From: Mycolicibacterium chlorophenolicum
GTDB lineage: Bacteria > Actinomycetota > Actinomycetes > Mycobacteriales > Mycobacteriaceae
Direction: 5' to 3'
DNA: 64,000 nt
NCBI RefSeq assembly: GCF_001044235.1
Contig: NZ_JYNL01000069.1
Span: 1 to 64,000, forward strand
Every line of letters starts with the position of its first letter. The stretch's first letter is position 1. A model generated the notes under the pieces. The model was not told where the DNA came from, made no database searches, and saw only the letters and a program-made list of their open reading frames with translations. The position numbers and the translations under genes were made by a program. This document shows positions 26,270 to 33,592 of this stretch, one piece after another.

Positions 26270-27433
26270 TCAGACGCCTAGCTCTCTTAACGCCTGTGTC
26301 GACAAATCGGCTGCAATCTCGGCGTCGCGGCCCGATTGAGAGTGCTGATAGAGCAACGATGCCTTTACTGCCTTATGACCGAGGCGAGCCATGTTCTCCG
26401 TCAACGTCGCCACCTGAGCATTCTTCGACCCCGCGAACCGTCGCAGGTCATGTGCGGACAGATCTTCACGCCCCACCGCCTTGGCGGCTTTCTGAAATAC
26501 GTCCTTATTGAAAACGCGGTCATTGAGATGGCACCCGCCACGCGAGGGAGTGAACAGCAGCGCATCGGAATCCTTGCCGACGTATGACGCCAGATGGTCT
26601 TTGACGTCTTGTCTGATATGGGGAGGAATCGTGACGCTACGGGTCTCCCCTGTCTTTGTCGGACCAAGGATGCACTCGCCGCCGCGATGGCCTACAGCGC
26701 GAGTGATCGTTACAACCGAACAATCAGGCGTGATGTCTTTGCGCCGAAGTTCGGAAACCTCGCCGTAGCGCAGACCACACCAGCCGGCCAACACAACCAG
26801 CGCTTTGAACCGCCCTTGGTTTTCGCTGGCTCCCAGCTTGTCGGCAATAGCGTGCAGTTCTGCCGTCGTAGGGATCTTGACGTTCTCTTTGGCCTTCGTG
26901 TTCATTGCGCCGGTGATCATGCAGGGGTTGCGCTCAAGCAAGCCGTCTTTGACGGCGGTATTGCAGATCATGTTCAAGACCCCATAGGCGTGGCTGTTGC
27001 GCCGTTCCTTGGTTTGGTCAAGACCCGAGAACCAACCGCGCACCGCTGTAGGGGTCATATCGGCTACCGGCACCTTGCCGAAGGTCGGTTCGATGAGCGC
27101 GGACCATTTGGCCTCATACTCGATCCGCGTTCTAGGGCTGAGCTTGCGCTGATCGATGACCTTCTTGCCGTAGGTACCGAACAGCAGAACTTCAGCTTTT
27201 CTCTCTTGGACGCGCTCTGAGGGCGGTTTCCACCGTTCCCCCGTTCGGGTGGCAGATTCGATCAGATCCTTTTCCCTGACCAACCACGCTTCGGCGTTCA
27301 TCCGCGCCGAGAAGGTGTGCGGGGCGTAGTGCCGCCGTTGATCGGGACCGATGAACGATGCCTGATAGCTCGCCGTCTTGGTCCGCTGCTTTTTGATGTG
27401 GCCCCACGCCCGGTGCCCAGATTTCCCGCTCAT
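26270..27433 (-). CDS. int: Tyrosine-recombinase integrase
   Basis: 387 residues from ATG 27433 (TTG 27436 is also possible). N-terminal arm-binding and SAM-like core-binding domains lead to the catalytic domain. With ATG numbering the residues are R222 in GLRYGEVSEL, K260 in GPTKTGETR, H328-D-L-R331 in SAHDLRRFAG, H353 in RLGHKAV, and nucleophile Y362. All are present, so the enzyme should be active. Integrates at tRNA-Arg. The ATG overlaps the stop of the preceding 85-residue gene (TGATG). Its own end is only 480 bp from attR, the normal place for int. Confidence 0.93.
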   Translation of the reverse strand: MSGKSGHRAWGHIKKQRTKTASYQASFIGPDQRRHYAPHTFSARMNAEAWLVREKDLIESATRTGERWKPPSERVQERKAEVLLFGTYGKKVIDQRKLSPRTRIEYEAKWSALIEPTFGKVPVADMTPTAVRGWFSGLDQTKERRNSHAYGVLNMICNTAVKDGLLERNPCMITGAMNTKAKENVKIPTTAELHAIADKLGASENQGRFKALVVLAGWCGLRYGEVSELRRKDITPDCSVVTITRAVGHRGGECILGPTKTGETRSVTIPPHIRQDVKDHLASYVGKDSDALLFTPSRGGCHLNDRVFNKDVFQKAAKAVGREDLSAHDLRRFAGSKNAQVATLTENMARLGHKAVKASLLYQHSQSGRDAEIAADLSTQALRELGV

Positions 27434-27690
27434 CAATCTTCCCCGTAGATGGCCGCATGACGCTCTAGATAGGTCGCGAAGGTGCGTTCAGCCGCCGCAA
27501 CAAGGGACTGATCGATCTGCGGGAAAGAATCGGCAACTGCTCCTACGGCATCGCCAACGTCAGCGTTCAACAGATACCGTGGATCGGGCCATTGGCCCAG
27601 TTCAACGGCATCTTTTAAGGCAGCGGCGAAATACTCACGCGCCAACGTTCTGTTCCACGAAATCCGGCGATCTGTCTGCACTAGCCCCAA
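27433..27690 (-). CDS. Small unknown protein upstream of and coupled to integrase
   Basis: 85 residues or fewer. The frame begins with TTG at 27690, with GTG at 27681 as the alternative. ISWNRTLAREYFAAALKDAVELGQWPD followed by two helices; not recognised. Its stop overlaps the integrase start by one base, so it is co-translated with int and may modulate integration. No signal peptide or cysteine pairs. Confidence 0.5.
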   Translation of the reverse strand: MGLVQTDRRISWNRTLAREYFAAALKDAVELGQWPDPRYLLNADVGDAVGAVADSFPQIDQSLVAAAERTFATYLERHAAIYGED

Positions 27691-27782
27691 GCCCCCGATT
27701 GATTAGCAAACGAATAATCAGACATGCACATTGCCATCCTCCCCTGCGGCCCGATGCTTTGAACAGGTAGTTTGCGGATTCC

Positions 27783-27804
27783 TACCCATCCGTTACCTAT
27801 GCGG
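27783..27804. repeat. Putative integrase arm-type site, right copy
   Basis: Third copy of the tandem TACC(T/C)ATCC repeat, with three mismatches to 24562-24583, 111 bp before attR. After excision the left and right copies would flank the att core in the circle, as arm-type sites do. Confidence 0.5.
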
Positions 27805-27915
27805 GTCCATCCTACCTGAGCAGGATGCGCGAAGTGAGTGAAGCGCGAAGGTCCGTAAGCTGTTGTCTAGCAACGTAATTGCTGGTCACAACGAATGTTT
27901 GCTGATACCGCGTCT

Positions 27916-27942
27916 GCAGGTTCGAATCCTGCCGGGGGCACC
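27916..27942 (+). repeat. attR core (27-bp direct repeat, right copy)
   Basis: Identical to 16174-16200. Only the tRNA 3' fragment is present. The following bases make ACCC rather than the ACCA of the left copy, so the pre-integration chromosomal gene probably lacked an encoded CCA. Confidence 0.93.
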
Positions 27943-27994
27943 CAACGAAAATTCGAGCGTGTGAACATCCCGCGCGTGGGTCATTACCGTGTCC

Positions 27995-28261
27995 ATGATG
28001 GAGATCGACGGCCGAGACGCCGCCCGGAGAGCGGACCTGCAGCAAGCGTGGAGCCTGCGCCGGGAACTCGTGGCGGAACGGCGTCAGGTCATCGACCGTA
28101 TCGGCAACCGGCGCGAGCTCATCCGCAACGGTGACAGCACCAGCAGGGCGATCGCCGAAATGCACCGAGCCGAGGACGACCTCATCCGACTCGACGAGAT
28201 GATCGACCGGCTCGATCGGCGCTTCGCGCTGCAACCGGACGACGTAGCCGAACCTTCCTAG
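27995..28261 (+). CDS. Small coiled-coil hypothetical protein
   Basis: About 88 residues, highly charged and helical (RRELVAERRQVIDRIGNRRELI, then LIRLDEMIDRLDRRFAL). Starts ATG 27995 or 27998, or GTG 27989. Function unknown. It is the first chromosomal gene after attR, with high-GC codon use like the host. Its end overlaps the convergent gene by 4 bp. Confidence 0.55.
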   Translation: MMEIDGRDAARRADLQQAWSLRRELVAERRQVIDRIGNRRELIRNGDSTSRAIAEMHRAEDDLIRLDEMIDRLDRRFALQPDDVAEPS

Positions 28262-28476
28262 GCGCTGATCTTCGCAAGGGCGCCGATCTTCGCGAGCTCC
28301 TCGCGGGAACGCCGCTCGACGAACAGTGGAACGAAATCACGCACCGGGCGTCCATCGAAACGAGCATGGGACCGGTGCACCACCGTCATGACAGTGTCCG
28401 GCTCCAGCGCGGGGTACCGCTGCGTCAGCCGCTCGACCACGTGCTGGATAGCCGTCCATTCGCTTGAATCGACCAT
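28258..28476 (-). CDS. Three-helix bundle dimerization-domain small protein
   Basis: 72 residues. HVVERLTQRYPALEPDTVMTVVHRSHARFDGRPVRDFVPLFVERRSR matches a widespread small actinobacterial family annotated only by its three-helix bundle. Complete length for the family. Role unknown. It is followed closely upstream by the 78-residue gene on the same strand. Confidence 0.65.
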   Translation of the reverse strand: MVDSSEWTAIQHVVERLTQRYPALEPDTVMTVVHRSHARFDGRPVRDFVPLFVERRSREELAKIGALAKISA

Positions 28477-28497
28477 TCGAGCATCGTCGCACTCCGT

Positions 28498-28734
28498 TCA
28501 CCTGGTGGCCATGTTTCGGACGACCTCGTCACAATCCAGTTCGAACGAGTCATACGCATCACTGATCAGTGTGGCCGTCGCGTCCGGATGCGCGAGCGCG
28601 ACTGCATCGACGACTCGCCACGTTCGTTCACTGAATTGCGCTGTACGACTTGGCTTCCGGCCTTCAGTGAGGGCGAGGAGGAGAGCATTCTGGAAGGTCT
28701 GGTGGGCGCCGTCGGCCCGTGCTTCTGCCTGCAT
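28498..28734 (-). CDS. Small hypothetical protein
   Basis: 78 residues, acidic at the C-terminus (ATATLISDAYDSFELDCDEVVRNMATR), not recognised. It lies 21 bp upstream of the three-helix gene on the same strand, which supports a two-gene unit. Confidence 0.4.
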   Translation of the reverse strand: MQAEARADGAHQTFQNALLLALTEGRKPSRTAQFSERTWRVVDAVALAHPDATATLISDAYDSFELDCDEVVRNMATR

Positions 28735-28855
28735 CGGCCGACGCTAATCGTTGTGGCTCATGACGGCGTGAACACGCGGTGAGCGCTACATGAACGTCAA
28801 TTCGATCCGTCAGCCGGGACACCGGCCTCGGCGCGACCCCACCACGCACTGTCGC

Positions 28856-28911
28856 CGAGACTGCCGAGAGATCGCGGATTCGCGCCGGATCGCGATCTGA
28901 CGGCAGTCTCG
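28856..28911. terminator. Long two-part hairpin, probable bidirectional terminator
   Basis: CGAGACTGCCG (28856-28866) pairs with CGGCAGTCTCG (28901-28911). Inside it, AGATCGCG (28869-28876) pairs with CGCGATCT (28891-28898), leaving a symmetric 2x2 internal loop and a 14-base apical loop. It sits just past the stop codon of the M50-type gene (28925). No U-tract. It may also be a dispersed palindromic element. Confidence 0.6.
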
Positions 28912-28924
28912 CGCGTCGGCCGCG

Positions 28925-31417
28925 TCACGGCGAGCTCGCCGTGCCTCCGTCCGAGGCCGTGCCCCCGGACGTGGTGTCCGCCGACGACGCCGTTCCCGTC
29001 GACCCGGCCGTCGCGGTCGGGTCGGCCGTTGCGGTGGGGTCGGACACCACGACGGTCGACGTCGAGTCCGCCGTCGTCGTCGGCGCCGCGGAGGTCGACG
29101 GGGCGGCCGTCTCACTCGGTGACGCTTCGGCGCCGGCGCTGGGCTCCGGAACTCCACTGGTCGGCGTCGCCACCGCGGTCGCCGACACACTCGGCACCGC
29201 GCTGGACGTCGGGGCGGCGGGCGCGGACGTCGTGGCCACGACCGTGGACGTCGAGAACGTGCCGGGTTGATCCTCTTCGACGATGGCCTTGATCTCGTCG
29301 GTGTACGCCTGCAGCTGCGGTTGGATGTCGTCGAGCTTCACCTGGCCCGCCTCGATCTGTTTCTGGAAGGCACCGACCCGCGCCCACACCTGGTCGATCT
29401 TCGCCATGGCCGCGGGCGAGAGCGGCTCGTCGAGGGTGATGAACAGCTGCTGGGCCAGCGCGTAGGTCAGGCAGTTGATGCAGTCGTAGCTCAGCGCGCC
29501 CGCGAGGTTCTGCGGCGTGGCCACGTTGTCGTTGGTGTCGTCGCCGTCGATGACGAACACCACCTGGTAGGCCACGGCGACCGCACCGCAATTGCGGCAT
29601 GACGCATAGGCTTCCGCGTCGTTGATGTTCTCGGCGTAATTCTCGTCGGTCTGCCACACCAGGGCGAAGGCGGCCTCGTAGACCACGGTGTTGTTCCGGG
29701 TGTTCACGGCCAGTGCCTGGTTGTCGCCGGGGCCGGGGGTCAGCGGCTTGTCGACCGGGAACACCCAGCCCTTGTCAGCCACCGTCGTGACGCCGGCGGG
29801 TCCGCCACCGCCGCGCAAGATCCGGGGAATCATGACGACCATCAACCGCGGCTGCCCCGCCGTCGGCAGCGCCGTGCGGGTATCCCACATCACCTGCATC
29901 ACACCGCGCTGTCCGGGCGCGATCGTCCGCGTCGCGGCGACGGGCCGGGTGGGCTCCGACCGCAGGGGTGGCGTACCGAGACGCTCCATGCCGAGCGCGT
30001 AGGCGATGTCACCGACGGTGCCCCGCTCCCACGGCTGGATGGGCCGGTAGTTCGACTCCCCCGGCCACCACGCGTAGGCGACCCCGCTGGCGACCACCGC
30101 ACCGGCCAGCACGACGAGCACCCGCATCACCGGCTTGCCGGCCGTCGTCTTCCACGCACCCAGTGCGGTCTGCCGGCAGAACCGGACCAGCATGTAGAGC
30201 ACGCCGGCCACGGGAATGACGATCGCCACGATGGCCAGCACCCGGGCGATGACCTGGATGAAGTCGCCGTCGGCCCACGAACTGGTGAGCACGTCGCGCT
30301 GGGTGCCCAGGGCCGACCACGCGGAGCCGAGCAGGCGGGGCAGCGCGAGGATCGCACCGGCGATCGCCGACAGCAGCATCGGCACCACGACCAGCACCCA
30401 GACCGTGACCAGGATGCGGGCCCACGGCTTGAGCATGCGCGCGTGCGGGTCACCCCACCGACACGGCAGCAACCCGAGCAGCGTCGGCTTGATCCGCGAG
30501 TAGAGGTCGGGGACACCGGTCAGGTCGGCCAGCACGTGGTAGCCGTCGAACCGCACCATCGGCGCGAGCTGGCGCAGCATCTGCAGGATCTGCGTCGCGA
30601 CGACGAGCAGCAGCGCGTCGTATCGCAGCCACCACCACAGGCCCGCGATCGCCACCGCGACGATCGCGTTGAAGTACAGCCCACCGAGGTCGGTGCGCAC
30701 CCGGGCCCGTCGACCGAGGCGGTAGGTGTCGGTCACGTCGGTGTAGAACGCCGGCCAGACGAGGTAGACCCCGAATCCCATGGCACCCGGCGTGGCGCCC
30801 CCGTACCGTGCCGCGGCCGCATGACCGAATTCGTGGAAGCCCGCGGACATGATCGTCACGACGAAGACGAGGATCAGCAGTCCGGGGCGCTCGAAGGCGT
30901 CGTAGGCGGCGTGCGCCAGACCCTTGCGGAAGAACACCCACCAGCACACGACCGCGAACACCGCGAGCAGAGGGACGACCATCCACGGCCGGAACAGGAA
31001 CCGGAACGGGTCGGTGAGTCGCCGGGTGCGGTCGGGTTCGGTCACCGCGTAGCGAAAACGCAAACCCAGCAACGGGTTCCGCTTCTTGGTCGCCGGCTGG
31101 CGCCCATCGGGCAGGACCAGCAGGCCCAGTGGGCGCAACTGCTTGTCGACGAGGTGGCGGATGTTGTCGTCGGTGACCGTGCGCTCGGTGGCCTCGGACA
31201 CCGCGGCCGCGACCCCGTCTGCGGTTCGTGCGCCGTCGATCTCACGCAGTATCGCGTAGAGCAGCGGCGTGAGCTGGATCGTCTGGCCGTCGGCGCGGCG
31301 GACCAGGGAGGGCGGGACTTTGTAGCCCGATCCCGCCATCTCCCCGATCAGTTCGACGCCGTCCGCCCGCCGCAGCACCTCCTGCGGAGGCGCCGACCCC
31401 TCGCTCGTCACGGTCAC
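28925..31417 (-). CDS. Multi-TM M50/YydH-like metallopeptidase with PqqD-like N-terminus
   Basis: 830 residues. Residues about 40-105 look like a PqqD-type winged helix (RADGQTIQLTPLLYAILREIDGARTADGVA, then LVDKQLRPLGLL), the fold used as a RiPP recognition element. The membrane part follows from about 145. The zinc motif is H195-E-F-G-H199, and FDGYHVLADLTGVPDL near 290-305 is the third-ligand block of YydH-type peptide metallopeptidases. About eight TM segments. An extracytoplasmic domain from about 470 carries two Cys-x2-Cys pairs (SCRNC, DCINC). The last 130 residues are a Thr/Ser/Ala/Pro-rich tail. The GTG at 31417 has GAGGAG upstream. It follows the leader-bearing repetitive protein by 41 bp, its likely substrate. 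Confidence 0.7.
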   Translation of the reverse strand: MTVTSEGSAPPQEVLRRADGVELIGEMAGSGYKVPPSLVRRADGQTIQLTPLLYAILREIDGARTADGVAAAVSEATERTVTDDNIRHLVDKQLRPLGLLVLPDGRQPATKKRNPLLGLRFRYAVTEPDRTRRLTDPFRFLFRPWMVVPLLAVFAVVCWWVFFRKGLAHAAYDAFERPGLLILVFVVTIMSAGFHEFGHAAAARYGGATPGAMGFGVYLVWPAFYTDVTDTYRLGRRARVRTDLGGLYFNAIVAVAIAGLWWWLRYDALLLVVATQILQMLRQLAPMVRFDGYHVLADLTGVPDLYSRIKPTLLGLLPCRWGDPHARMLKPWARILVTVWVLVVVPMLLSAIAGAILALPRLLGSAWSALGTQRDVLTSSWADGDFIQVIARVLAIVAIVIPVAGVLYMLVRFCRQTALGAWKTTAGKPVMRVLVVLAGAVVASGVAYAWWPGESNYRPIQPWERGTVGDIAYALGMERLGTPPLRSEPTRPVAATRTIAPGQRGVMQVMWDTRTALPTAGQPRLMVVMIPRILRGGGGPAGVTTVADKGWVFPVDKPLTPGPGDNQALAVNTRNNTVVYEAAFALVWQTDENYAENINDAEAYASCRNCGAVAVAYQVVFVIDGDDTNDNVATPQNLAGALSYDCINCLTYALAQQLFITLDEPLSPAAMAKIDQVWARVGAFQKQIEAGQVKLDDIQPQLQAYTDEIKAIVEEDQPGTFSTSTVVATTSAPAAPTSSAVPSVSATAVATPTSGVPEPSAGAEASPSETAAPSTSAAPTTTADSTSTVVVSDPTATADPTATAGSTGTASSADTTSGGTASDGGTASSP

Positions 31418-31458
31418 CTGGACACTCCTCGATCGTCGAACCGCGTCAGCGTGTGCCG

Positions 31459-32238
31459 TCAGGCAGCAGAGCTGGAGCCGCCGCTGGTGCCGGAGGTGCC
31501 GCTCGAGGTCGTGCCGGCGCTGCTGGTGGCGCCGTCAGCCGTGCTGCTGGTGCCGCCCTGCGAGATGCTCGAGGTCTGATCGGAATCCGCGGTCGCGTGG
31601 ACGTCGTTCATGCTCTGCGTGATGGTGGCGTCCTGGATCGACACCGCGTCTGCCGTCGAATCGATGGAGCCGATGTTGGCCGCGACGCCGGCATTGATCG
31701 GGGCCGCCACGTTCGCGTTGGCCGCGACCGCGCCGGCGATCGGCGCCGCGAGGTCGGCGTTCAGGTCGACGTTGACGTCGACGTTGAGAAGCGCGCCGTC
31801 GGCAAAGGTTCCGGTGCCGGTGTCGACGGTCGCCCCGGTGTCGGTGCTCGTGTCGGTGCCGGTGTCGGTGCCGGTGCCGGGGCTGGTCACCGTTCCCGTC
31901 GATGTGTCGCCGGCCTGGTCGATGCCGCTGTCCTGCAACGACGTGGCGTCGGCGGTCACGTCGTCCATCGACTGCATGATCACCACGCCGCCGTCGGCGG
32001 AGTGCGTGACCGTGGCGTCGGCACCCGAGCCGTAGGTCAGCACGTTGGCGCCGGCGCCGGCCTGAATGGGCGCGGCGACATTGAGATTCGCGGCCGCGGA
32101 CAGGTCGATCGGTGACGCCGCGTCGATGCCGACGTTGATGTCGGCGTTGACGTCGATGATCGACACGACCTCTTTAGCCGGTAGCGCGATACCGACCTCC
32201 GCCTGCAGCTCCTCAGGGGTCAGTCCGTGATTAGCCAT
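31459..32238 (-). CDS. Repetitive Ala/Thr/Asp-rich protein with precursor-like leader
   Basis: 259 residues; ATG 32238 follows AGGAGAAGGA. The start GLTPEELQAEVGIALPAKEV leads into VSIIDVN, giving an LP-x-KEVVSIID block (19-29) that recalls leader segments of RiPP precursors (LPxREVMSLI type). The rest is built of two related halves, each with D(V/L)NxD and NVAAPIxAGxxAN motifs and a SM(D/N)DV-type block. They are joined by a TGTDTGTDTSTDTGA linker and followed by a Ser/Gly/Thr tail. No classical signal peptide or cysteine is seen. Same operon as the M50-type peptidase downstream. Function unknown; a processed and exported surface protein is proposed. Confidence 0.6.
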   Translation of the reverse strand: MANHGLTPEELQAEVGIALPAKEVVSIIDVNADINVGIDAASPIDLSAAANLNVAAPIQAGAGANVLTYGSGADATVTHSADGGVVIMQSMDDVTADATSLQDSGIDQAGDTSTGTVTSPGTGTDTGTDTSTDTGATVDTGTGTFADGALLNVDVNVDLNADLAAPIAGAVAANANVAAPINAGVAANIGSIDSTADAVSIQDATITQSMNDVHATADSDQTSSISQGGTSSTADGATSSAGTTSSGTSGTSGGSSSAA

Positions 32239-32313
32239 GGTTCCTTCTCCTGCGCTCGGCCGCGACCCCGCCCTGGTGACGCGGGGCCATCTGTTCGTGA
32301 GCCTGGATGGACT

Positions 32314-32353
32314 TTTGACAGCGATGTCAAACACGTTTCTGAGAATTTCTCAG
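32314..32353. promoter_or_regulatory. Two adjacent palindromes in an AT-rich promoter island
   Basis: TTTGACA-GCGA-TGTCAAA (32314-32331) and CTGAGAA-T-TTCTCAG (32339-32353), with centres about 24 bp apart. They lie 76-115 bp upstream of the leader-bearing gene, inside an unusually AT-rich stretch of 32239-32507 that contains no gene. Probable promoter/operator region; the binding protein is unknown. Confidence 0.5.
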
Positions 32354-32507
32354 TTTGGTTTGATTTGCTAGCTATTGCTGGTTCCACGCCTCGACCCGTT
32401 AATCCGCAGCTTGAAAGATGTAGTTTCAAGATCGACCAATTAGCTTTGCACCGAGAAAATATTGTGGTCGCAACCACTGGGCAACGAGCGTTCAGGGCAT
32501 CGTCGGA

Positions 32508-33515
32508 TCAGTGTCGGCGCGCTGGACGCGGGCCCCGGCCCCTGTCTGCACGTTCAGCCAGTCGTTTGCCGGGCGACGCCGCCACCTTTTCCGTCCGGGG
32601 CGCCCGAACGCTCCGCGCGTGGTGCGTGCCCGCCCGATCCGCGCCACGGTGGTCGCGCCGCTGAACCGCGACGCCTCGTTCCGCGCGCGCGTCCCCGATC
32701 GCGGTGGCGACGTGCTGCAGTCCCGTGCGCACCGTCTGGCCCACCACGGACACGGCGGCGTGAACATGGCCCGCGGCGTTGTGCACCCCCGCGCCTACCG
32801 CGCGACCGAGGTTTCCCGAGTCGGCGAGCTCCCGGGCGAACGCGTCGGGAGCGTCGAACACCGCGGACAAGATCTCGTTGAACGCTGGGAAGATCACGGC
32901 ACCAACGACATTGAGCGACTCGACCACCACGACCTGCAGGACCCCGTCGGGCCGTGCGGTCGGCGCCGGGTTCGCGACGATCGGCGCGTTCAATGCGGTG
33001 AAGGTATCCTCGCGCGCGGCCTGGAGAGCCCGCGCGACACCGGGAATCCCTTCGGCCGTCGCGGGCAGCACGTCGAGCAGACCCACCACACCCACCTCGA
33101 GCGCGTTGAACGCTCGGGGTGCGACGCGCGAACCATCGGCGAGGATCGCAGCCTGCGCAGCCTCATTGGTGGGCCCCGTGACCGAGGCCGCGGCCGCGCC
33201 GAGGGCCTGCAGCAGATCGCCGGACTGCAGGGCGGTCAGAAACCTCACGGGTACGGCCAGCGTCGTCACGCCGGCGGTGACGGCCGTGTCGACGACGAGC
33301 GGGCAGATGATCGCGCAGTACCGGACCTGGTTGATGAGCAGGCTCGCCAGCAGACCACCGGGCGGTACCGCTGCGGCCGTCAACATGACCTCGCGGGTGA
33401 GCGGCAGCGGATCGGGCCGCTCCGACACCGGCGGACCGGCGATCACGGTGGCGACCGCCAGGGCGCAGATCCCCGTGGTGGCGACACCGGCGTTCGTGGC
33501 GCTGCGTGGCTTCAT
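32508..33515 (-). CDS. Exported hydrophobic hypothetical protein
   Basis: 335 residues. The N-terminus (SATNAGVATTGICALAVATV) is a signal peptide or membrane anchor, followed by alanine-rich segments that resemble an uncharacterised mycobacterial exported family (LTAAAVPPGGLLASLLINQV). Two cysteines in YCAIICP. The last 70 residues are Arg/His-rich and look compositionally unlike the rest, so the natural end may lie earlier and a frameshift near 32720 is possible. The start codon is immediately preceded by a hairpin containing the ribosome binding site (33520-33549). Confidence 0.55.
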   Translation of the reverse strand: MKPRSATNAGVATTGICALAVATVIAGPPVSERPDPLPLTREVMLTAAAVPPGGLLASLLINQVRYCAIICPLVVDTAVTAGVTTLAVPVRFLTALQSGDLLQALGAAAASVTGPTNEAAQAAILADGSRVAPRAFNALEVGVVGLLDVLPATAEGIPGVARALQAAREDTFTALNAPIVANPAPTARPDGVLQVVVVESLNVVGAVIFPAFNEILSAVFDAPDAFARELADSGNLGRAVGAGVHNAAGHVHAAVSVVGQTVRTGLQHVATAIGDARAERGVAVQRRDHRGADRAGTHHARSVRAPRTEKVAASPGKRLAERADRGRGPRPARRH

Positions 33516-33519
33516 CGTG

Positions 33520-33549
33520 GCCCCCTACATCGACGCTGATGTAGGGGGC
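33520..33549 (-). promoter_or_regulatory. 12-bp perfect hairpin covering the ribosome binding site
   Basis: GCCCCCTACATC (33520-33531) and GATGTAGGGGGC (33538-33549) are exact complements around a six-base loop. In the transcript of the 335-residue gene the 3' arm contains the only ribosome binding site (AGGGGG), ending 4 bases before ATG 33515. It could block translation (thermosensor or attenuation-like). It could instead terminate the upstream gene that stops at 33593. Confidence 0.6.
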
Positions 33550-33592
33550 ACGATTCACGGCCCCGATCGGTTCATCGCCCGCCGGGGCCGAG

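Larger units (their letters stand above)
16174..27942. mobile_element. Integrated capsid-bearing phage satellite-like element in tRNA-Arg
   Basis: Bounded by a perfect 27-bp direct repeat of the tRNA 3' end. It has clearly lower GC and different codon use from the flanking genes. Contents in order: small unknown gene, excisionase-like HTH, RX4H HEPN-like gene, exported peptide, small gene, HK97-type capsid, MerR/HTH-like protein, unknown gene, prim-pol, iteron-like repeats, HGG zinc protein, two-TM protein, AbiTii-family protein, integrase, small gene. All open frames were examined and no large terminase, portal, maturation protease, tape measure, lysin or holin was recognised. This composition fits a satellite dependent on a helper phage better than a complete or randomly decayed prophage; that interpretation is inference. 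Confidence 0.85.

Noticed and set aside
16201..27915. Element as a conjugative or mobilisable ICE
   Set aside because: No relaxase, coupling protein or type IV secretion gene was found in any frame.
27812..28234. Minus-strand open frame crossing attR (contains PRQDSNLQTRYQ-type sequence)
   Set aside because: It is a translation of the tRNA-fragment/att region and the antisense of the coiled-coil gene; the motif is a well-known artefact of translating tRNA 3' ends.
30443..31579. 378-codon plus-strand frame opposite the M50-type gene
   Set aside because: His/Arg/Gln-rich antisense shadow with no recognisable domain.
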